Shown: positions 18,149 through 31,691, counted from the stretch's first letter. The stretch is DNA of 64,000 bases from Salvia splendens (GCF_004379255.2 NC_056044.1:7480001-7544000), one strand, 5' to 3'. Translations and numbers: made by a program. The notes: a model not told the origin generated them from the letters alone.

Positions 18149-19635
18149 TTATCGATAATCCGAGATATGTGGTCAAAATCAAACGGTCTTAACGTTTCAA
18201 TTATCCGAAAAAGTTAATGGAAATTCTATTAAACCGTGAGGTTAATTGATAAAATCCAAACTTAGGATTATATTTGAAATATAAAAGTTGCATTTGATAA
18301 AATCCAAACTTAGAATTATATTTGAAATATAAAAGTTGCATTTAATAAAATCCAAACTTAGGATTATATTTCACTTTTGAGACATACTATTTGAACCTTG
18401 AGTACACAGGACTTTTCAAACATTTTGCATTTAAAAATATCTTATGAGTATTAAATCATTTAAAATAAATTATTAACCTTTGCAATAATTTAGGCAAGAT
18501 TTAAATTAAATTGCATATTTAGGAAAATATTAACTTTCCTACATAAGTATTCCACCTCTTAATTTAAACTTCCAATCATTTACATGAATTTATTGTTAAA
18601 TTTTGAAAAAATCTAAAAGTTATATCATAAGTGGTAAGTAGATCTTACATTCCACTAACTTTCTGTACTCATATTTTACTATAAAATCAATATAAAAAAA
18701 GGTGGGACACATTCTACTAATTTTTCCAACTCACTATTCTTTACATTTCTTAAAATTCATACTCACATCAAATGTGACTTCTATTGTGGGATGGAGGGAG
18801 TACTACGGTTTTATTCACATTTGATTTTTACACAAAATTCTTGCAGAGACGACGCGCATTGCGCTTCTCGCTTTTGCTAAACAAAATTTGATTGTGTCAA
18901 GCAATTAGAGGTGCAATTATTAATTTATATTTTAGTTTCTAAAATATAAATAAAAGAAGATGATAGTATTTGATATTCTAAATTTGATCTAGATCAGTTT
19001 TCTAACTCATATGCACGCAACGTCTCTTCTTCATCATTGAATCCTGATATACTCCATGTTATAGGACTATGTAAGAATCACTTTATTCAAATTAATACAT
19101 GCAAGTGTTGAATAATGTTACTATAATGAAGTAATTGTAAAACTGAATTTTTGTAATTCCAAATTTCAAGTTAAAAACATTGGTGAAATGAACAAAAAAT
19201 CAAATACAATTTCTTGAGTCCTTCACTTAACGATAATTCGCCCTTTTGCCCAAGAACAAGTAGCTGCATAGGCATAATGTTAATTTGCAATTATCCATAG
19301 TCCAATTTAATATAAGAGAGAGATTCTAATTCGATGATTTGTAGAAGTCCAACAAATCAAAAAGAGAACTGTTTCATACCATGACATAAATAATAAAAAA
19401 TATCAAAATTGAACAAACGCATATTAACCTTCGATAAAATGGATAATAAATTACTCCTAATGTAGAAAATTAAAGAAACAGAGAGAGACTACAAGTTCCT
19501 TAAAAACCATGATCAAAATTAAAGTTGAAACACAATATTGGGATCCAAAACAAAGACAAGAGGAGACGGTATATGTCTCTTGCAAAGCCTAAAACAAAAG
19601 TATCCATAGCAAAGAGACAGATGAGATGACAACGC
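18149..19635. other. spacer between MITE and RPS18
   Basis: AT-rich. A 48-bp unit beginning AAAATCCAAACTTAG is repeated about 2.5 times at 18246-18372. At 18640-18800 there is a truncated Stowaway-like piece ending GGGATGGAGGGAGTA. The part just below 19635 is the likely RPS18 3' UTR. No gene seen. Confidence 0.5.
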
Positions 19636-22323
<2,688 letters not shown>

Positions 22324-22410
22324 TTTTAGAGTTTGGAATCGAGCAGCGGTATGTTGCGTTCGTCGACGGCTGCTGCTCCGCTATGAGTATGTGTGAGCTT
22401 GTGAGAACAT

Positions 22411-22420
22411 AACCCTAAAC
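22411..22420 (-). promoter_or_regulatory. telobox-like motif upstream of RPS18
   Basis: AACCCTAAAC lies about 90 bp upstream of the RPS18 start codon, as in other plant ribosomal-protein promoters. Confidence 0.6.
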
Positions 22421-22687
22421 CATGGTTTTTTTACTCTTATAGCTCATTCAACTATGATAATTTGCACTTTCGCCCCTACATTCTTTTTAATTAAGTATTT
22501 GCACATTCGCCTCATAATAAGAGTAAACTGTAGTACATTCTTTGCAATTATTATTGATATTAGTGGAGGTCTATTTCTTAATGATATTTTATTTGTTATG
22601 ATTAAATACTACTACTGCTTCAAAATACTCCCGGAAATATTCGAATAAGAAAATTAATGATATTTTATGATTAATTTAATATTAGTA

Positions 22688-23013
22688 CTCCCTCTGTCCC
22701 AGTTTATGAGTGCAATTTAGTTAGGACACGAGTTTTAAGACATTGTTAGAGTGTGTAATAATTGAAATGAGGTAGTGGTTGTTAGAATGTGTGATAATTG
22801 AAGTGAGGCAGGGGAAAAGTGAGACCTTTTTTATTTTTGTATGTTTAAGATTTTATTTTGTTTTATTTTTATGAAAGTAATGGTATTTGAGTGTAAATTT
22901 CCTCAACAATGAGGTTAAATTTTGTGTCAAAATATGGTAAATTCTAAATGGGACTCTTAAACTGGAACGTAGGGAAATGACAAAACATGACTCTTAAACT
23001 GGGACGAAGAGAG
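22688..23013. mobile_element. Stowaway MITE
   Basis: 326 bp, TA on both sides (22686-22687 and 23014-23015). Its ends are CTCCCTCTGTCCCAGTTTA and, read from the right, CTCTCTTCGTCCCAGTTTA. It is the same family as 20875-21927, just upstream of RPS18. Confidence 0.8.
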
Positions 23014-23092
23014 TACTATTTAAGTACTGAATGCAATAGGTGGGTTTATACTTTTCTAATCTATTCAAATCTTATTAGCACTTCGGTGCTTA

Positions 23093-23907
23093 CTAGTGTC
23101 CGTCATAGTGATTGCCATATCAGCATTTTTTAGTCCAATCTTTTTTTTCTATAGTGATTCAGCCCTAGTGTTCACTGTATCAATTAAACTCAATTTGTAT
23201 TTAATTTTTAATATTATTATTTTTTAGTTTTAATTACTAAAATACCAAAATATATTATATTAAACACCACAAATTTTTAAAAACAACTACATTACTTAAT
23301 TAAAAAACTACATCATACTTAACTAAAAAAAACTACATTACTTAACTAAATTACTAAATTACTAAAAAAAACTTATTAAAAAACTACATTACTAAATTAA
23401 TAAAAAAACTAACTAATCATCTAAATCTAACTTTTTGATCATCCTCTCAAGCCTCCGTCGTTTTACCGGATCAGTTTCCTGATGAAGACTATTTTGTGCG
23501 TCAAGTATAAACCTATTCTCGCATAAATATCGACATATCTTCGTCGACACTATGCGGGGTAGGGAATTGGCTTGGATCCATACTTGATACAGAAAAGAGA
23601 AGAGAAAGATAATAGAGTATGGAGTATTGTGTGAAAGTGTGTGAAAAAGTGTATGAGGGAGGGAGTATTTATAATGTTAAGAATAAAAAAATAAATTAAA
23701 TTAAATTAAATTTAAATGCAAACGCGTCGACATTGTCCTCGTCTGTCGCCTTGCAATGGACGGACGAGGGATCGTCTGACGCGTCGGGCGACCGACCCAG
23801 ACGACCGAACTTTCGGTCGTCCCACTCGTCCGCCTGTAATGGGCGGACGATCACGGACGAGTCTGAAAATCGTCGATCGGACGGACGAGTGGGCATTGTG
23901 GATGCTG
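23093..23907. mobile_element. probable degraded Harbinger derivative
   Basis: The right end GTGGATGCTG followed by TAA, the AT-rich ACTACATTACTTAA runs, and a coding-like relic at about 23455-23590 (on minus, reading from a start like those of Harbinger ORF1) suggest a decayed Harbinger element. The left end CTAGTGTCCGTCATAG is a poor match. No intact protein. Confidence 0.4.
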
Positions 23908-24070
23908 TAACCGATTATTATGCGTTCTGCATTAGTACTACTACATGACTTACTATTATTAGCTTACAAGCGGACGAGTCCGAAAATCGTCGATCAGAGA
24001 GACGAGTGGGCAACCATCCACAGGATGCTGTAACCGATTATTATGCGTTCTGCATTAGTACTACTACATG
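23850..24070. repeat. tandem duplication with 123-bp offset
   Basis: A block running from a CGGACGAGT motif through GATGCTGTAACCGATTATTA and TGCGTTCTGCATTAG to CTTACTATTATTAGC is present twice. The TAACCG anchor is at 23908 and again at 24031. The copies differ at a few positions. Confidence 0.75.
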
Positions 24071-24330
24071 GCTTACTATTATTAGCACTTCGGTGCTTAC
24101 TATAATCAGCACTCCGATGCTTATCTGCATTAATATCATTTCAACTCTTTTTGGGATGGAGGATATTTATAAATTTAAATATTATTAAATTGTTCGATCG
24201 AAACTTGATTTTGAACAAAAAAGATAGGTGAATTTGTAAAATTCTTGATTTGCCACATGAAAGTTGAAAATTGTGACAAGTGGGTAGACTCCACCGCCAA
24301 AATCCCCTAAAATACAATCAATTTTTAACC

Positions 24331-24366
24331 CTTAGGCCTTAGTTACAGTTACAGTTACAGTTACAG
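24331..24366 (+). repeat. GTTACA microsatellite before the LEA start
   Basis: About four copies of the hexamer TTACAG lie immediately upstream of the LEA ATG, in what should be its 5' UTR. Confidence 0.7.
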
Positions 24367-24566
24367 GTAAAAATGAACAAGGAGTCGGAGAAACCAAAAA
24401 AGTTCGAAGCCATCAAATACGGCGACGTTTTCGACGTCTCTGGCGAGCTAGCCGCCAAAGCCATAACACCACAAGACGCCGCTGCCGTGGAGTCGGCGGA
24501 GAAGAGCGTGTTTGGGGAGATGCAGAAGAGCGGGATGGCAAGCGTGATGAAATCGGTGGCGGAGCT

Positions 24567-25337
24567 TGATGGGGTACGTACTAAACAAGCCCAATAGCAG
24601 TGACGGCCAATCAGCCCAAAGCCCAAGGAAGAGTATCAGTTCGGCCTTACCAAAGAGTTCGGCCCTAGCCTACAGCTCGGTAAAAGCCGACCAATCAGTT
24701 CGGCATTACCAAAGAGTTCGGCCCTAGCCTACAGCTCGGTAAAAGCCGACCAATCAGTTCGGCATTACCAAAGAGTTCGGCCCCAGCCTACGGCTCGGTA
24801 AAAGCCGACCAATCAAGCTCTACTCTCAGATCGGCAAAAGCTGCTCGGCAATAGCTCAGCAGTTCGGTCTCAGTATTCGACCGAACTGGGAGATAGTGGA
24901 CCCATGCAGAACCTCCACGACCTCCACTACACGATCTATTTAGTGGTGGACCCATGCAGGACCTCCACGACATCCACGACATCCACGACATACTTAGTGG
25001 TGATGTAAGCCACGACCTAGTTAGTGGTGATGTAAGCCACGACCTAGTTAGTGGTGATGTAAGCCACGACCTAGTTATTGGTGATGCAAGCCACGATCTT
25101 AGTTCAATGTATAAATAGAACTCAGATCAGATAAAGAAGGGTTAAGTTCTCTAGAGATCAAAGATCAAATAGCAAGTCTGTATTGTAAGCTGTAGAAAAC
25201 AGATCAAGCAATACAACTCTGCCCTCTTTTCTTCCCGTGGACGTAGATTTACCTCAGTAAATCGAACCACGTAAATCTCTGTGTCGTGATCTGTATTTTC
25301 CTGCATTCATCACCATCAAAAATTCGCCAAACCATCA
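24567..25337 (+). repeat. gypsy 5' LTR
   Basis: 771 bp, begins TGATGGGG and ends ACCATCA. It contains three 59-bp tandem units starting CAGTTCGGC (24637-24813), then about four 27-bp units around GTGGTGATGTAAGCCACGA (24995-25101). A TATA box TATAAATA at 25110-25117 and a U5 motif at 25234-25278 follow. Transcription should start about 30 bp after the TATA box. Confidence 0.93.
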
Positions 25338-25338
25338 C

Positions 25339-25356
25339 TGGCGCCGTCTGTGGGAA
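25339..25356 (+). promoter_or_regulatory. gypsy primer-binding site
   Basis: TGGCGCCGTCTGTGGGAA, one base after the 5' LTR. It matches the site of the unrelated copia element at 14102-14119 base for base, and the match runs two bases further. Confidence 0.85.
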
Positions 25357-25414
25357 ACAGAGAACCAAATTTGTGATAAAGCGAATTTTTGACCCTTTTT
25401 CCACCCCAAAAAAA

Positions 25415-27451
25415 ATGCATACCAGATCACATACTACCCGTAATACCGTTCGTGAAAACCATGAGGAAGCTAGTCCAGCCCGCAGGTCCGGAAAACAGCC
25501 TCGGGAGACATCTACTTCCAGTTTTCACGATGAAGGAACAAGCCACTCAAAAGGTCCACGCACCGAGTCTTCCCAGCAGCCTGATTTGAATGAGGCTGTC
25601 AAGCTGTTCTTGGCTGAGAAGCAGGATGAGTTCTTAGCCTTCCTGCAAAAGAGCCAAGAGCCGAAGACGAAAACGGTGGATTCTCCTTCCTCATCCAGAC
25701 ATGAAAGTCACTACCGCAGTAGTGCCGTGTCTTCCAGGAAGAAGAATCCTCAACCCCGACATGTTCCTGTTCCTCCTCGGTACCGGAATCACAGGAGATC
25801 TCCATCTCCTCCATACCGAAGAGATGTCGGGTTCGCCATGTACGGAGCATTGAAGACTCCGTTCTCGGACGATATCACCCGAACTCCCTTGCCACAGAAC
25901 TACCGAACTCCGTCGATGACTTATGACGGGTTAGTGGATCCTCATGATTTCTTGGGACGCTATCAGTATAACATGGCGAACCAGGGTCTCAATGAGGTCC
26001 ATATGTGCAAGCTGTTTCCCGAGCTGCTTATCGGGAACGCAAGAAGGTGGTTCGATAGCCTCCCCCAAGGCAGCATTAGATCTTACCGAGATCTAATGGA
26101 TGCTTTCCACAGGAGGTTCTTTCAGAAAGCGGAAGCCCGAATCACTTCGGCTCAGCTGCTTTCTATACGTCAAGGTCGCGACGAAAAGATCAGCGACTTT
26201 ATGACGAGATTCCACAAGGAATGCCTACAAGTAGATGATCTCAATGATCTACTTGTCATTTCGGCATTCCAAAATGGAATCCTGCCCGGAGCTCTCTACA
26301 GAAAGCTCGTGGAATGCAGTCCGCAAACAGCTCAACAGATGTGGGACATTGCGGACCAGTTCTCCCGTGCCGATGAGGCAGACCGTCGCAAACGGTCTTT
26401 AGACAGCTCATCCCGAGGAGACAGGAGGAAGCCCGATCATAGCGATCAGGGACAAACTCGCCGAACTCCTTTTGGCGATCAGGGACATCCTCGCCGAACT
26501 CCTTTTGAAAGGATTCAAAGGACTCCGGTGCAAGACCGATTGGGGCCACGTCTCAATCCTGAGAAGCCGCCCGCTCAGTTCGTACCATTGAACAAGTCAA
26601 GAGCGGAAATTTTCGAACTGCATTCCGATATGTTCGAAAAACCAAAGCGGATGACGAAATCGGCCGCGCGTCGACCTCAGGATCAATATTGCTCCTTCCA
26701 TCAAGACCACGGTCACGATACCGAGGAGTGCCGACATTTGGCTGCAGGTATTGATGCTCTTGTGAAAGCAGGGACACTAAAAAAATACCAAAGCAAGCAG
26801 CCGAAAAAGAACAAAAAGCAGAGAGGTGCGAACTGCGCTCCTCAGGATCCGAAAAGGCAACAGGATCCCGAAGACGATGACGAGCAGCAATATGATGGAG
26901 TAATCCTGACTATTGATGCTCTCCCTGCCGGGAAGACTAAATCGTCCCTGAAGTCAGAGCGCAGAGGCTTCAATCGAGAGGAGCCAACGCATAAAAGGCT
27001 GAAGCAGGACGAAGTGATTACATTTTCAGATGCAGATCCCGTCCCGGCCATCTCTCCTCATCAAGACGCTATTGTCATCCAAGCCGGAGTGGCAAACAAA
27101 CTGATCCACAGAGTGTTTGTGGATACAGGAGCGTCAGTCAGCATTCTTTTTAAAGAATGTTTCGATAAACTAGAAGTGGATCCAGCTCGGCTTAGTCCGG
27201 CACCACTTCCTCTGAAAAGTTTCGCCCAGGAGGACACCCGCCCTGAAGGTATTATCAGCCTTCCGATCACGGTGGGAAAAGCGCCTACAAGCTCCAATAC
27301 GATGATCGAGTTCTTTGTGGTGAAAGCTCGGTCCCCGTACAACATCATCCTGGGGAGAGACTGGCTCAACACAGTTCGGGCCGTTTGCTCTACTTATCAT
27401 CTCACCATCAAGCTCCCCACTAAAGGGGGGTATAGCGGTCATCCGAGGTGA
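25415..27451 (+). CDS. gypsy gag-protease
   Basis: 678 residues from the ATG at 25415. The open frame extends further upstream into the LTR, but that part carries no protein motif. An arginine/serine/proline-rich N-terminus is followed by the retrotransposon gag core (ARRWFDSLPQGSIRSYRDL, RRFFQ). A modified zinc knuckle, YCSFHQDHGHDTEECRHL, uses Cys-His-His-Cys spacing unlike retroviral CCHC. The aspartic protease follows with VDTGASVSILF and the IILGRDWLN flap-region motif. The frame ends at 27451, 109 bp before the pol ATG, so pol needs its own initiation, a splice or readthrough. Uninterrupted. Confidence 0.92.
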   Translation: MHTRSHTTRNTVRENHEEASPARRSGKQPRETSTSSFHDEGTSHSKGPRTESSQQPDLNEAVKLFLAEKQDEFLAFLQKSQEPKTKTVDSPSSSRHESHYRSSAVSSRKKNPQPRHVPVPPRYRNHRRSPSPPYRRDVGFAMYGALKTPFSDDITRTPLPQNYRTPSMTYDGLVDPHDFLGRYQYNMANQGLNEVHMCKLFPELLIGNARRWFDSLPQGSIRSYRDLMDAFHRRFFQKAEARITSAQLLSIRQGRDEKISDFMTRFHKECLQVDDLNDLLVISAFQNGILPGALYRKLVECSPQTAQQMWDIADQFSRADEADRRKRSLDSSSRGDRRKPDHSDQGQTRRTPFGDQGHPRRTPFERIQRTPVQDRLGPRLNPEKPPAQFVPLNKSRAEIFELHSDMFEKPKRMTKSAARRPQDQYCSFHQDHGHDTEECRHLAAGIDALVKAGTLKKYQSKQPKKNKKQRGANCAPQDPKRQQDPEDDDEQQYDGVILTIDALPAGKTKSSLKSERRGFNREEPTHKRLKQDEVITFSDADPVPAISPHQDAIVIQAGVANKLIHRVFVDTGASVSILFKECFDKLEVDPARLSPAPLPLKSFAQEDTRPEGIISLPITVGKAPTSSNTMIEFFVVKARSPYNIILGRDWLNTVRAVCSTYHLTIKLPTKGGYSGHPR

Positions 27452-27560
27452 TCAAAAGAGAGCAAAAGAGTGTCTGCAGATTGCGCTTAAAAGTGCCGAG
27501 CAATCAGATCGGCATCATCAAGCATAGCAATCACAGCAGCCGGAGTCAGAGGCAAGCGAA

Positions 27561-30500
27561 ATGACCGAAGTCACACCAGAGCCGAACTCAATGACCGTTC
27601 AGTTATACGAAGATGATCCATCCAGAACGGTCAAGATCGGTTTCGCGGGAACGCCTCTACTCCGGGAAAAGACCATCCAGCTCCTCAAGGAGTACAAAGA
27701 TGTCTTTGCATGGTCTCCGTTGGACATGACCGGAGTGCCCTCTGAGGTAATCACTCATCGGTTAAATATTGATCCATCAGTCCGGCCTATAAAACAGAAG
27801 CAAAGACTCTTTGCGGCAGAAAGAAATCAAGTCATCCATGACGAAGTCCGCCAATTACTGAAAGCGGATGTATTATTCGAGGTGAAATATCCCTCTTGGG
27901 TGGCCAATCCTGTGATGATCAAGAAAAAAGAAGGAGGATGGCGGATGTGCATAGATTTTACCGATCTAAACAAGCACTGTCCTAAAGATTGCTATCCCCT
28001 TCCGAACATAGACAAAAAAGTAGAAGCTTTGATCGGCTTCGAAATTTTCTGTTTTCTTGATTTATACAAAGGCTACCACCAAGTCTTAATGGATGAGAAT
28101 AATGCTCCAAAAACGGCTTTCATTACTGACTTCGGCATCTTTGCTTATAAAAAGATGCCGTTCGGTTTAAAGAATGCCGGAGCCACATATCAAAGGATGG
28201 TAGATAAGCTTTTTCGGCATTTGATCGGAAAGGAGGTTGAAGTGTATGTTGACGACATAGTCGTTAAAAGCAGAAGCACTTCGGAGTACGAAGACAATCT
28301 CAAGTCCACTCTCGACGTGCTCCGAAAAGCCAACCTCAAACTCAATCCCCAAAAATGTACCTTTTTGGTAGATTCGGGAAAGTTTCTAGGTTGTTGGGTT
28401 TCAAAGGAAGGACTCAAGGCAAATCCGCTTAAAGTTCAAGTTGTTCAGAACATGGCAATGCCGAAGTCCATACATGATGTGCAAAGGCTAACTGGATGTC
28501 TAGCCGCACTGAATAGATTCCTTTCCCAAGCCGCCGAAAAGCAAATGCCATTCTTCAAAGTGTTAAAGAAGGCACCAAAGTTTGAGTGGGGAGTCGAGCA
28601 GAAAAAGGCTTTTGACGAGCTCAAAAGTTATTTAGCCGAGCTTCCTATTCTCTCTGCTCCAACAGATGCTGAAGTGATATTCTTATACTTAGCGGCATCG
28701 GATCAAACCATTAGCGCGGTGCTCGTACGAGAAGAAGGCCTAATGCAGCTTCCCATCTACTTTACAAGCCGAGCATTAAGAGGTCCAGAAACAAGGTATC
28801 AACCTCTGGAAAAAATTGCTCTGGCGTTAGTAAATGCAGCAAGGAGACTGCGGCCATACTTCTATGCTCACAAGGTATGCGTCTTAACCGATCTGCCACT
28901 TCGGCAAGTTTTGACCAAGCCAGAAGCATCAGGCAGAATCGCCAAATGGGCCATAGAGTTGGGAGAACACTCAATCGAATACCTACCTCGGAAAGCCATC
29001 AAGGGACAAGCCTTGGCAGATTTTCTTGCAGAAGCAAAGTTCGATCAAGCAATCCCTGTCATTGCCGAACAGAAAAATTCTACCAATGCCGAACTAGCAC
29101 AGCCTCTGGAATCCGAAGTAGAGCCACCGGACTGCTGGAGCGGATTCGTAGATGGAGCTTCGAATAAAACGGGAAGTGGAGCTGGTATTTTACTTATCGC
29201 TCCCGACGGACACGAGGTAACTTACTCACTTCGGTTCCTATTCCCCACTACTAATAATGAAGCCGAATACGAAGCTCTCCTTGCCGGACTCCAATTAGCG
29301 CAAAGTCTATTTATCAAGTCTCTCAAAATCCATTGTGATTCACAAGTCGTAGTGAATCACATGTTGGGTACAAGTGAAGCCCGTGATGAGAGGATGAGGA
29401 AATATTGGGACAAAGCGCAAAGCATTAGCCGAAATTTCTCTTATTTTCGGATAATCCGCATTCCCAGAGCGGAAAACAGCCGAGCAGATATTTTAAGTAA
29501 GTTAGCCTCATATCCAAGTTCAAAGATGGAGGAATTGATGCACAGAAGCATTGATGAAGCTGAGGTACTTTCAGTATCCAGCTCGCCGAACTGGATGACG
29601 CCGATCTTGCAGTATCTAGATCAAGGACAACTGCCCGAGGATAAGAGAGAAGCTCGGAAGATCACATGCCGAGCACTTCGGTACGAACTTCATGAAGGAG
29701 TCCTATACAGAAAGTCCTACCTTCAGCCGTTATTGCGATGTGTAGGGCCAGAAGAGACGGACTACATCCTTAGAGAAGTTCACGAAGGATCTTGCGGTAG
29801 CCACATCGGAGCTAGAGCTTTAGCTAAAAAAGTTCTGAGATGGGGGTATTATTGGCCAACTTTGGTACAAGACGCAGTACAGCTCGTCAAGACATGCACG
29901 AAGTGCCAAATCCATGCAAATATCCCAAAGATGCCGCAGACCGATCTATCCACTATGCAGAGCCCTTGGCCTTTTATGCAATGGGGCATAGACATAGTGG
30001 GACCACTTCCACAAGCTCCTCGGCAAATGAAATTCCTTATCGTTGCCGTGGACTACTTTACAAAGTGGGTAGAAGCTGAACCATTAGCTACGATAACGAG
30101 CTCGAAGGCACTGGATTTCGTCTGGAAGAACATAGTGTGCCGATTTGGCTTACCCCACATCCTCATTTCGGATAACGGGAATCAGTTCACCGACAAGACA
30201 TTCAAGAATTGGTGCCAAGAGCTGAATATTCAACAGCGGTTCACTTCGGTCTCCCACCCACAAGCAAACGGACAAACGGAGGTAACAAACCGTATCTTGG
30301 TGAAATGGTTAAAAGCTCGGTTAGAACAAGCCAAAGGACAATGGGTAGAAAATCTCCCTCAAGTCCTATGGTCCTACCGAACTACACCCAAAGCTTCCAA
30401 CGGTGAAACTCCGTACAGTCTGGTGTACGGCGCTGAAGCCGTGATTCCGGTTGAGATCGGCGTACCCAGTCCCCGAACTCTAAATTTCTCCTCAGAAATG

Positions 30501-30824
30501 AATGATGACGGACTGAGAGCCGAACTAGATCTCGCCGAAGAAAGAAGAGAATTGGCCTGCATAAAAGCAGCCAAGTACAAGGAGCAAGTAGCCCGGTATT
30601 TTAACCAAAGGGTGAAAAAGCTGCAATTTCAAGTGGGAGATCTCGTCTTGAGAAACAACGAAGTAAGCCGAGCAGAAAAGATGGGCAAGCTCGAACCCAC
30701 ATGGGAAGGTCCATATCGGGTGTCAGAAGTCCTCGGCAAAGGGTCTTACAAATTGACTCACATGTCAGGAGAACAAGTACCCCGAACATGGCACATTTCC
30801 AACCTCAAGAAGTTCCATTTGTAA
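27561..30824 (+). CDS. gypsy pol: RT, two RNase H domains, integrase
   Basis: 1087 residues from the ATG at 27561, uninterrupted. Reverse transcriptase: WRMCIDFTDLNK, FCFLDLYKGYHQ, MPFGLKNAGATYQ and the catalytic VYVDDIVVKS. The first RNase H is LYLAASDQTISAVLV to KALADFLAE-like. A second, archaeal-type RNase H (GFVDGASNKTGSGAGILL, NNEAEYEALLAGL, HCDSQVVVNH, AENSRADILSKL) follows; this duplication marks the Tat lineage. Integrase: H2C2 zinc finger (HEGSCGSHIGARALAKK, CTKCQIH), DDE core (GIDIVGPLP, ILISDNGNQF, HPQANGQTEVTNR) and a C-terminus ending RTWHISNLKKFHL. No chromodomain is seen. Confidence 0.94.
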   Translation: MTEVTPEPNSMTVQLYEDDPSRTVKIGFAGTPLLREKTIQLLKEYKDVFAWSPLDMTGVPSEVITHRLNIDPSVRPIKQKQRLFAAERNQVIHDEVRQLLKADVLFEVKYPSWVANPVMIKKKEGGWRMCIDFTDLNKHCPKDCYPLPNIDKKVEALIGFEIFCFLDLYKGYHQVLMDENNAPKTAFITDFGIFAYKKMPFGLKNAGATYQRMVDKLFRHLIGKEVEVYVDDIVVKSRSTSEYEDNLKSTLDVLRKANLKLNPQKCTFLVDSGKFLGCWVSKEGLKANPLKVQVVQNMAMPKSIHDVQRLTGCLAALNRFLSQAAEKQMPFFKVLKKAPKFEWGVEQKKAFDELKSYLAELPILSAPTDAEVIFLYLAASDQTISAVLVREEGLMQLPIYFTSRALRGPETRYQPLEKIALALVNAARRLRPYFYAHKVCVLTDLPLRQVLTKPEASGRIAKWAIELGEHSIEYLPRKAIKGQALADFLAEAKFDQAIPVIAEQKNSTNAELAQPLESEVEPPDCWSGFVDGASNKTGSGAGILLIAPDGHEVTYSLRFLFPTTNNEAEYEALLAGLQLAQSLFIKSLKIHCDSQVVVNHMLGTSEARDERMRKYWDKAQSISRNFSYFRIIRIPRAENSRADILSKLASYPSSKMEELMHRSIDEAEVLSVSSSPNWMTPILQYLDQGQLPEDKREARKITCRALRYELHEGVLYRKSYLQPLLRCVGPEETDYILREVHEGSCGSHIGARALAKKVLRWGYYWPTLVQDAVQLVKTCTKCQIHANIPKMPQTDLSTMQSPWPFMQWGIDIVGPLPQAPRQMKFLIVAVDYFTKWVEAEPLATITSSKALDFVWKNIVCRFGLPHILISDNGNQFTDKTFKNWCQELNIQQRFTSVSHPQANGQTEVTNRILVKWLKARLEQAKGQWVENLPQVLWSYRTTPKASNGETPYSLVYGAEAVIPVEIGVPSPRTLNFSSEMNDDGLRAELDLAEERRELACIKAAKYKEQVARYFNQRVKKLQFQVGDLVLRNNEVSRAEKMGKLEPTWEGPYRVSEVLGKGSYKLTHMSGEQVPRTWHISNLKKFHL

Positions 30825-31034
30825 GAGACAGTCCGGTCAGTCCGTCTTGTGTCTAGTTCGGTCCTAGAGGTATGTGTTTTCTTTGTTTTTTTTACTTTGT
30901 CTATGTGCTTTTTGTTTGTCTATGTGCGTCTTGCTTGTCTAGGTGTGTTTTGTCTGTCTATGTGCGTGTCGTCTCTTACAAATGTTACTGAGGTATCTTG
31001 TTCTTCAAAGGCTGATCCCCTTTTTAGAACATAT

Positions 31035-31224
31035 ATAAGCCAACGATTGTGAGTCCAAGCTTCTAAGGAGGATACAAGACCACAATTCAGCTTAAAAAAC
31101 AAGCAGTTCGTCTGAAACGAACTGCAACAATAAGCCAACGATTGTGAGTCCAAGCTTCTAAGGAGGATACAAGACCACAATTCGGCTTAAGAAACAAGCA
31201 GTTCGTCTGAAACGAACTGCAACA
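31035..31224 (+). repeat. 95-bp tandem duplication after pol
   Basis: A unit starting AAGCCAACGATTGTGAGTCC is present twice with a 95-bp offset (31037 and 31132). It includes the palindrome GCAGTTCGTCTGAAACGAACT. Confidence 0.8.
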
Positions 31225-31321
31225 AAGGGAAAGTCCGATCCACGCGATAAAACTCGCCGAATTAGGACAAGGGAAAGTCCGATCCAAGCGATAAAATTCG
31301 CCAAATTAGGACACAAGCTTA

Positions 31322-31555
31322 GTCCGGTCAAAGAAATTTACTTCATAAGACCAAAGACGAGTCCGGTCAAAGAAGTTTACTTCATAAGACCAAAGACGAG
31401 TCCGGTCAAAGAAGTTTATTTCATAAGACCGAGGACCAAGTCCGGTCAAAGAAGTTTACTTCATAAGACCAAAGACGAGTCCGGTCAAAGAAGCTTACTT
31501 CATAAGACCGAGGACGAGTCCGGTCAAAGAAGTCTACTTCATAAGACCGAGGACG
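31322..31555 (+). repeat. six 39-bp tandem repeats
   Basis: Units begin GTCCGGTCAAAGAAG at 31322, 31361, 31400, 31439, 31478 and 31517 and contain TTCATAAGACC. They separate pol from the antisense gene and may include the 3' ends of both transcripts. Confidence 0.85.
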
Positions 31556-31691
31556 AGCACGATGAAATTTTTTCGCTGAGCTGTAAATACGCAGTGATAG
31601 AAGCGAAATGAAGATTTCATTTATTAAAACTTGTTCGGCATACAACTCCGCTGCCCTACGAGAAGGTGTTACGCCATTACAAAGGACTATT

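Noticed and set aside
18640..18800. A further complete Stowaway
   Set aside because: Only the right end (GGGATGGAGGGAGTA) is clear; no matching left end with TA was found, so it is noted as a fragment only.
24788..24991. 67-residue minus frame, also at 35127-35330
   Set aside because: It translates the tandem repeats of the gypsy LTR.
25286..25414. N-terminal extension of gypsy gag into the LTR
   Set aside because: It covers the LTR end and primer-binding site; the ATG at 25415 is the first plausible start.
31322..31555. CRISPR-like array
   Set aside because: The units are contiguous 39-bp tandem repeats with no unique spacers, inside a plant retrotransposon.
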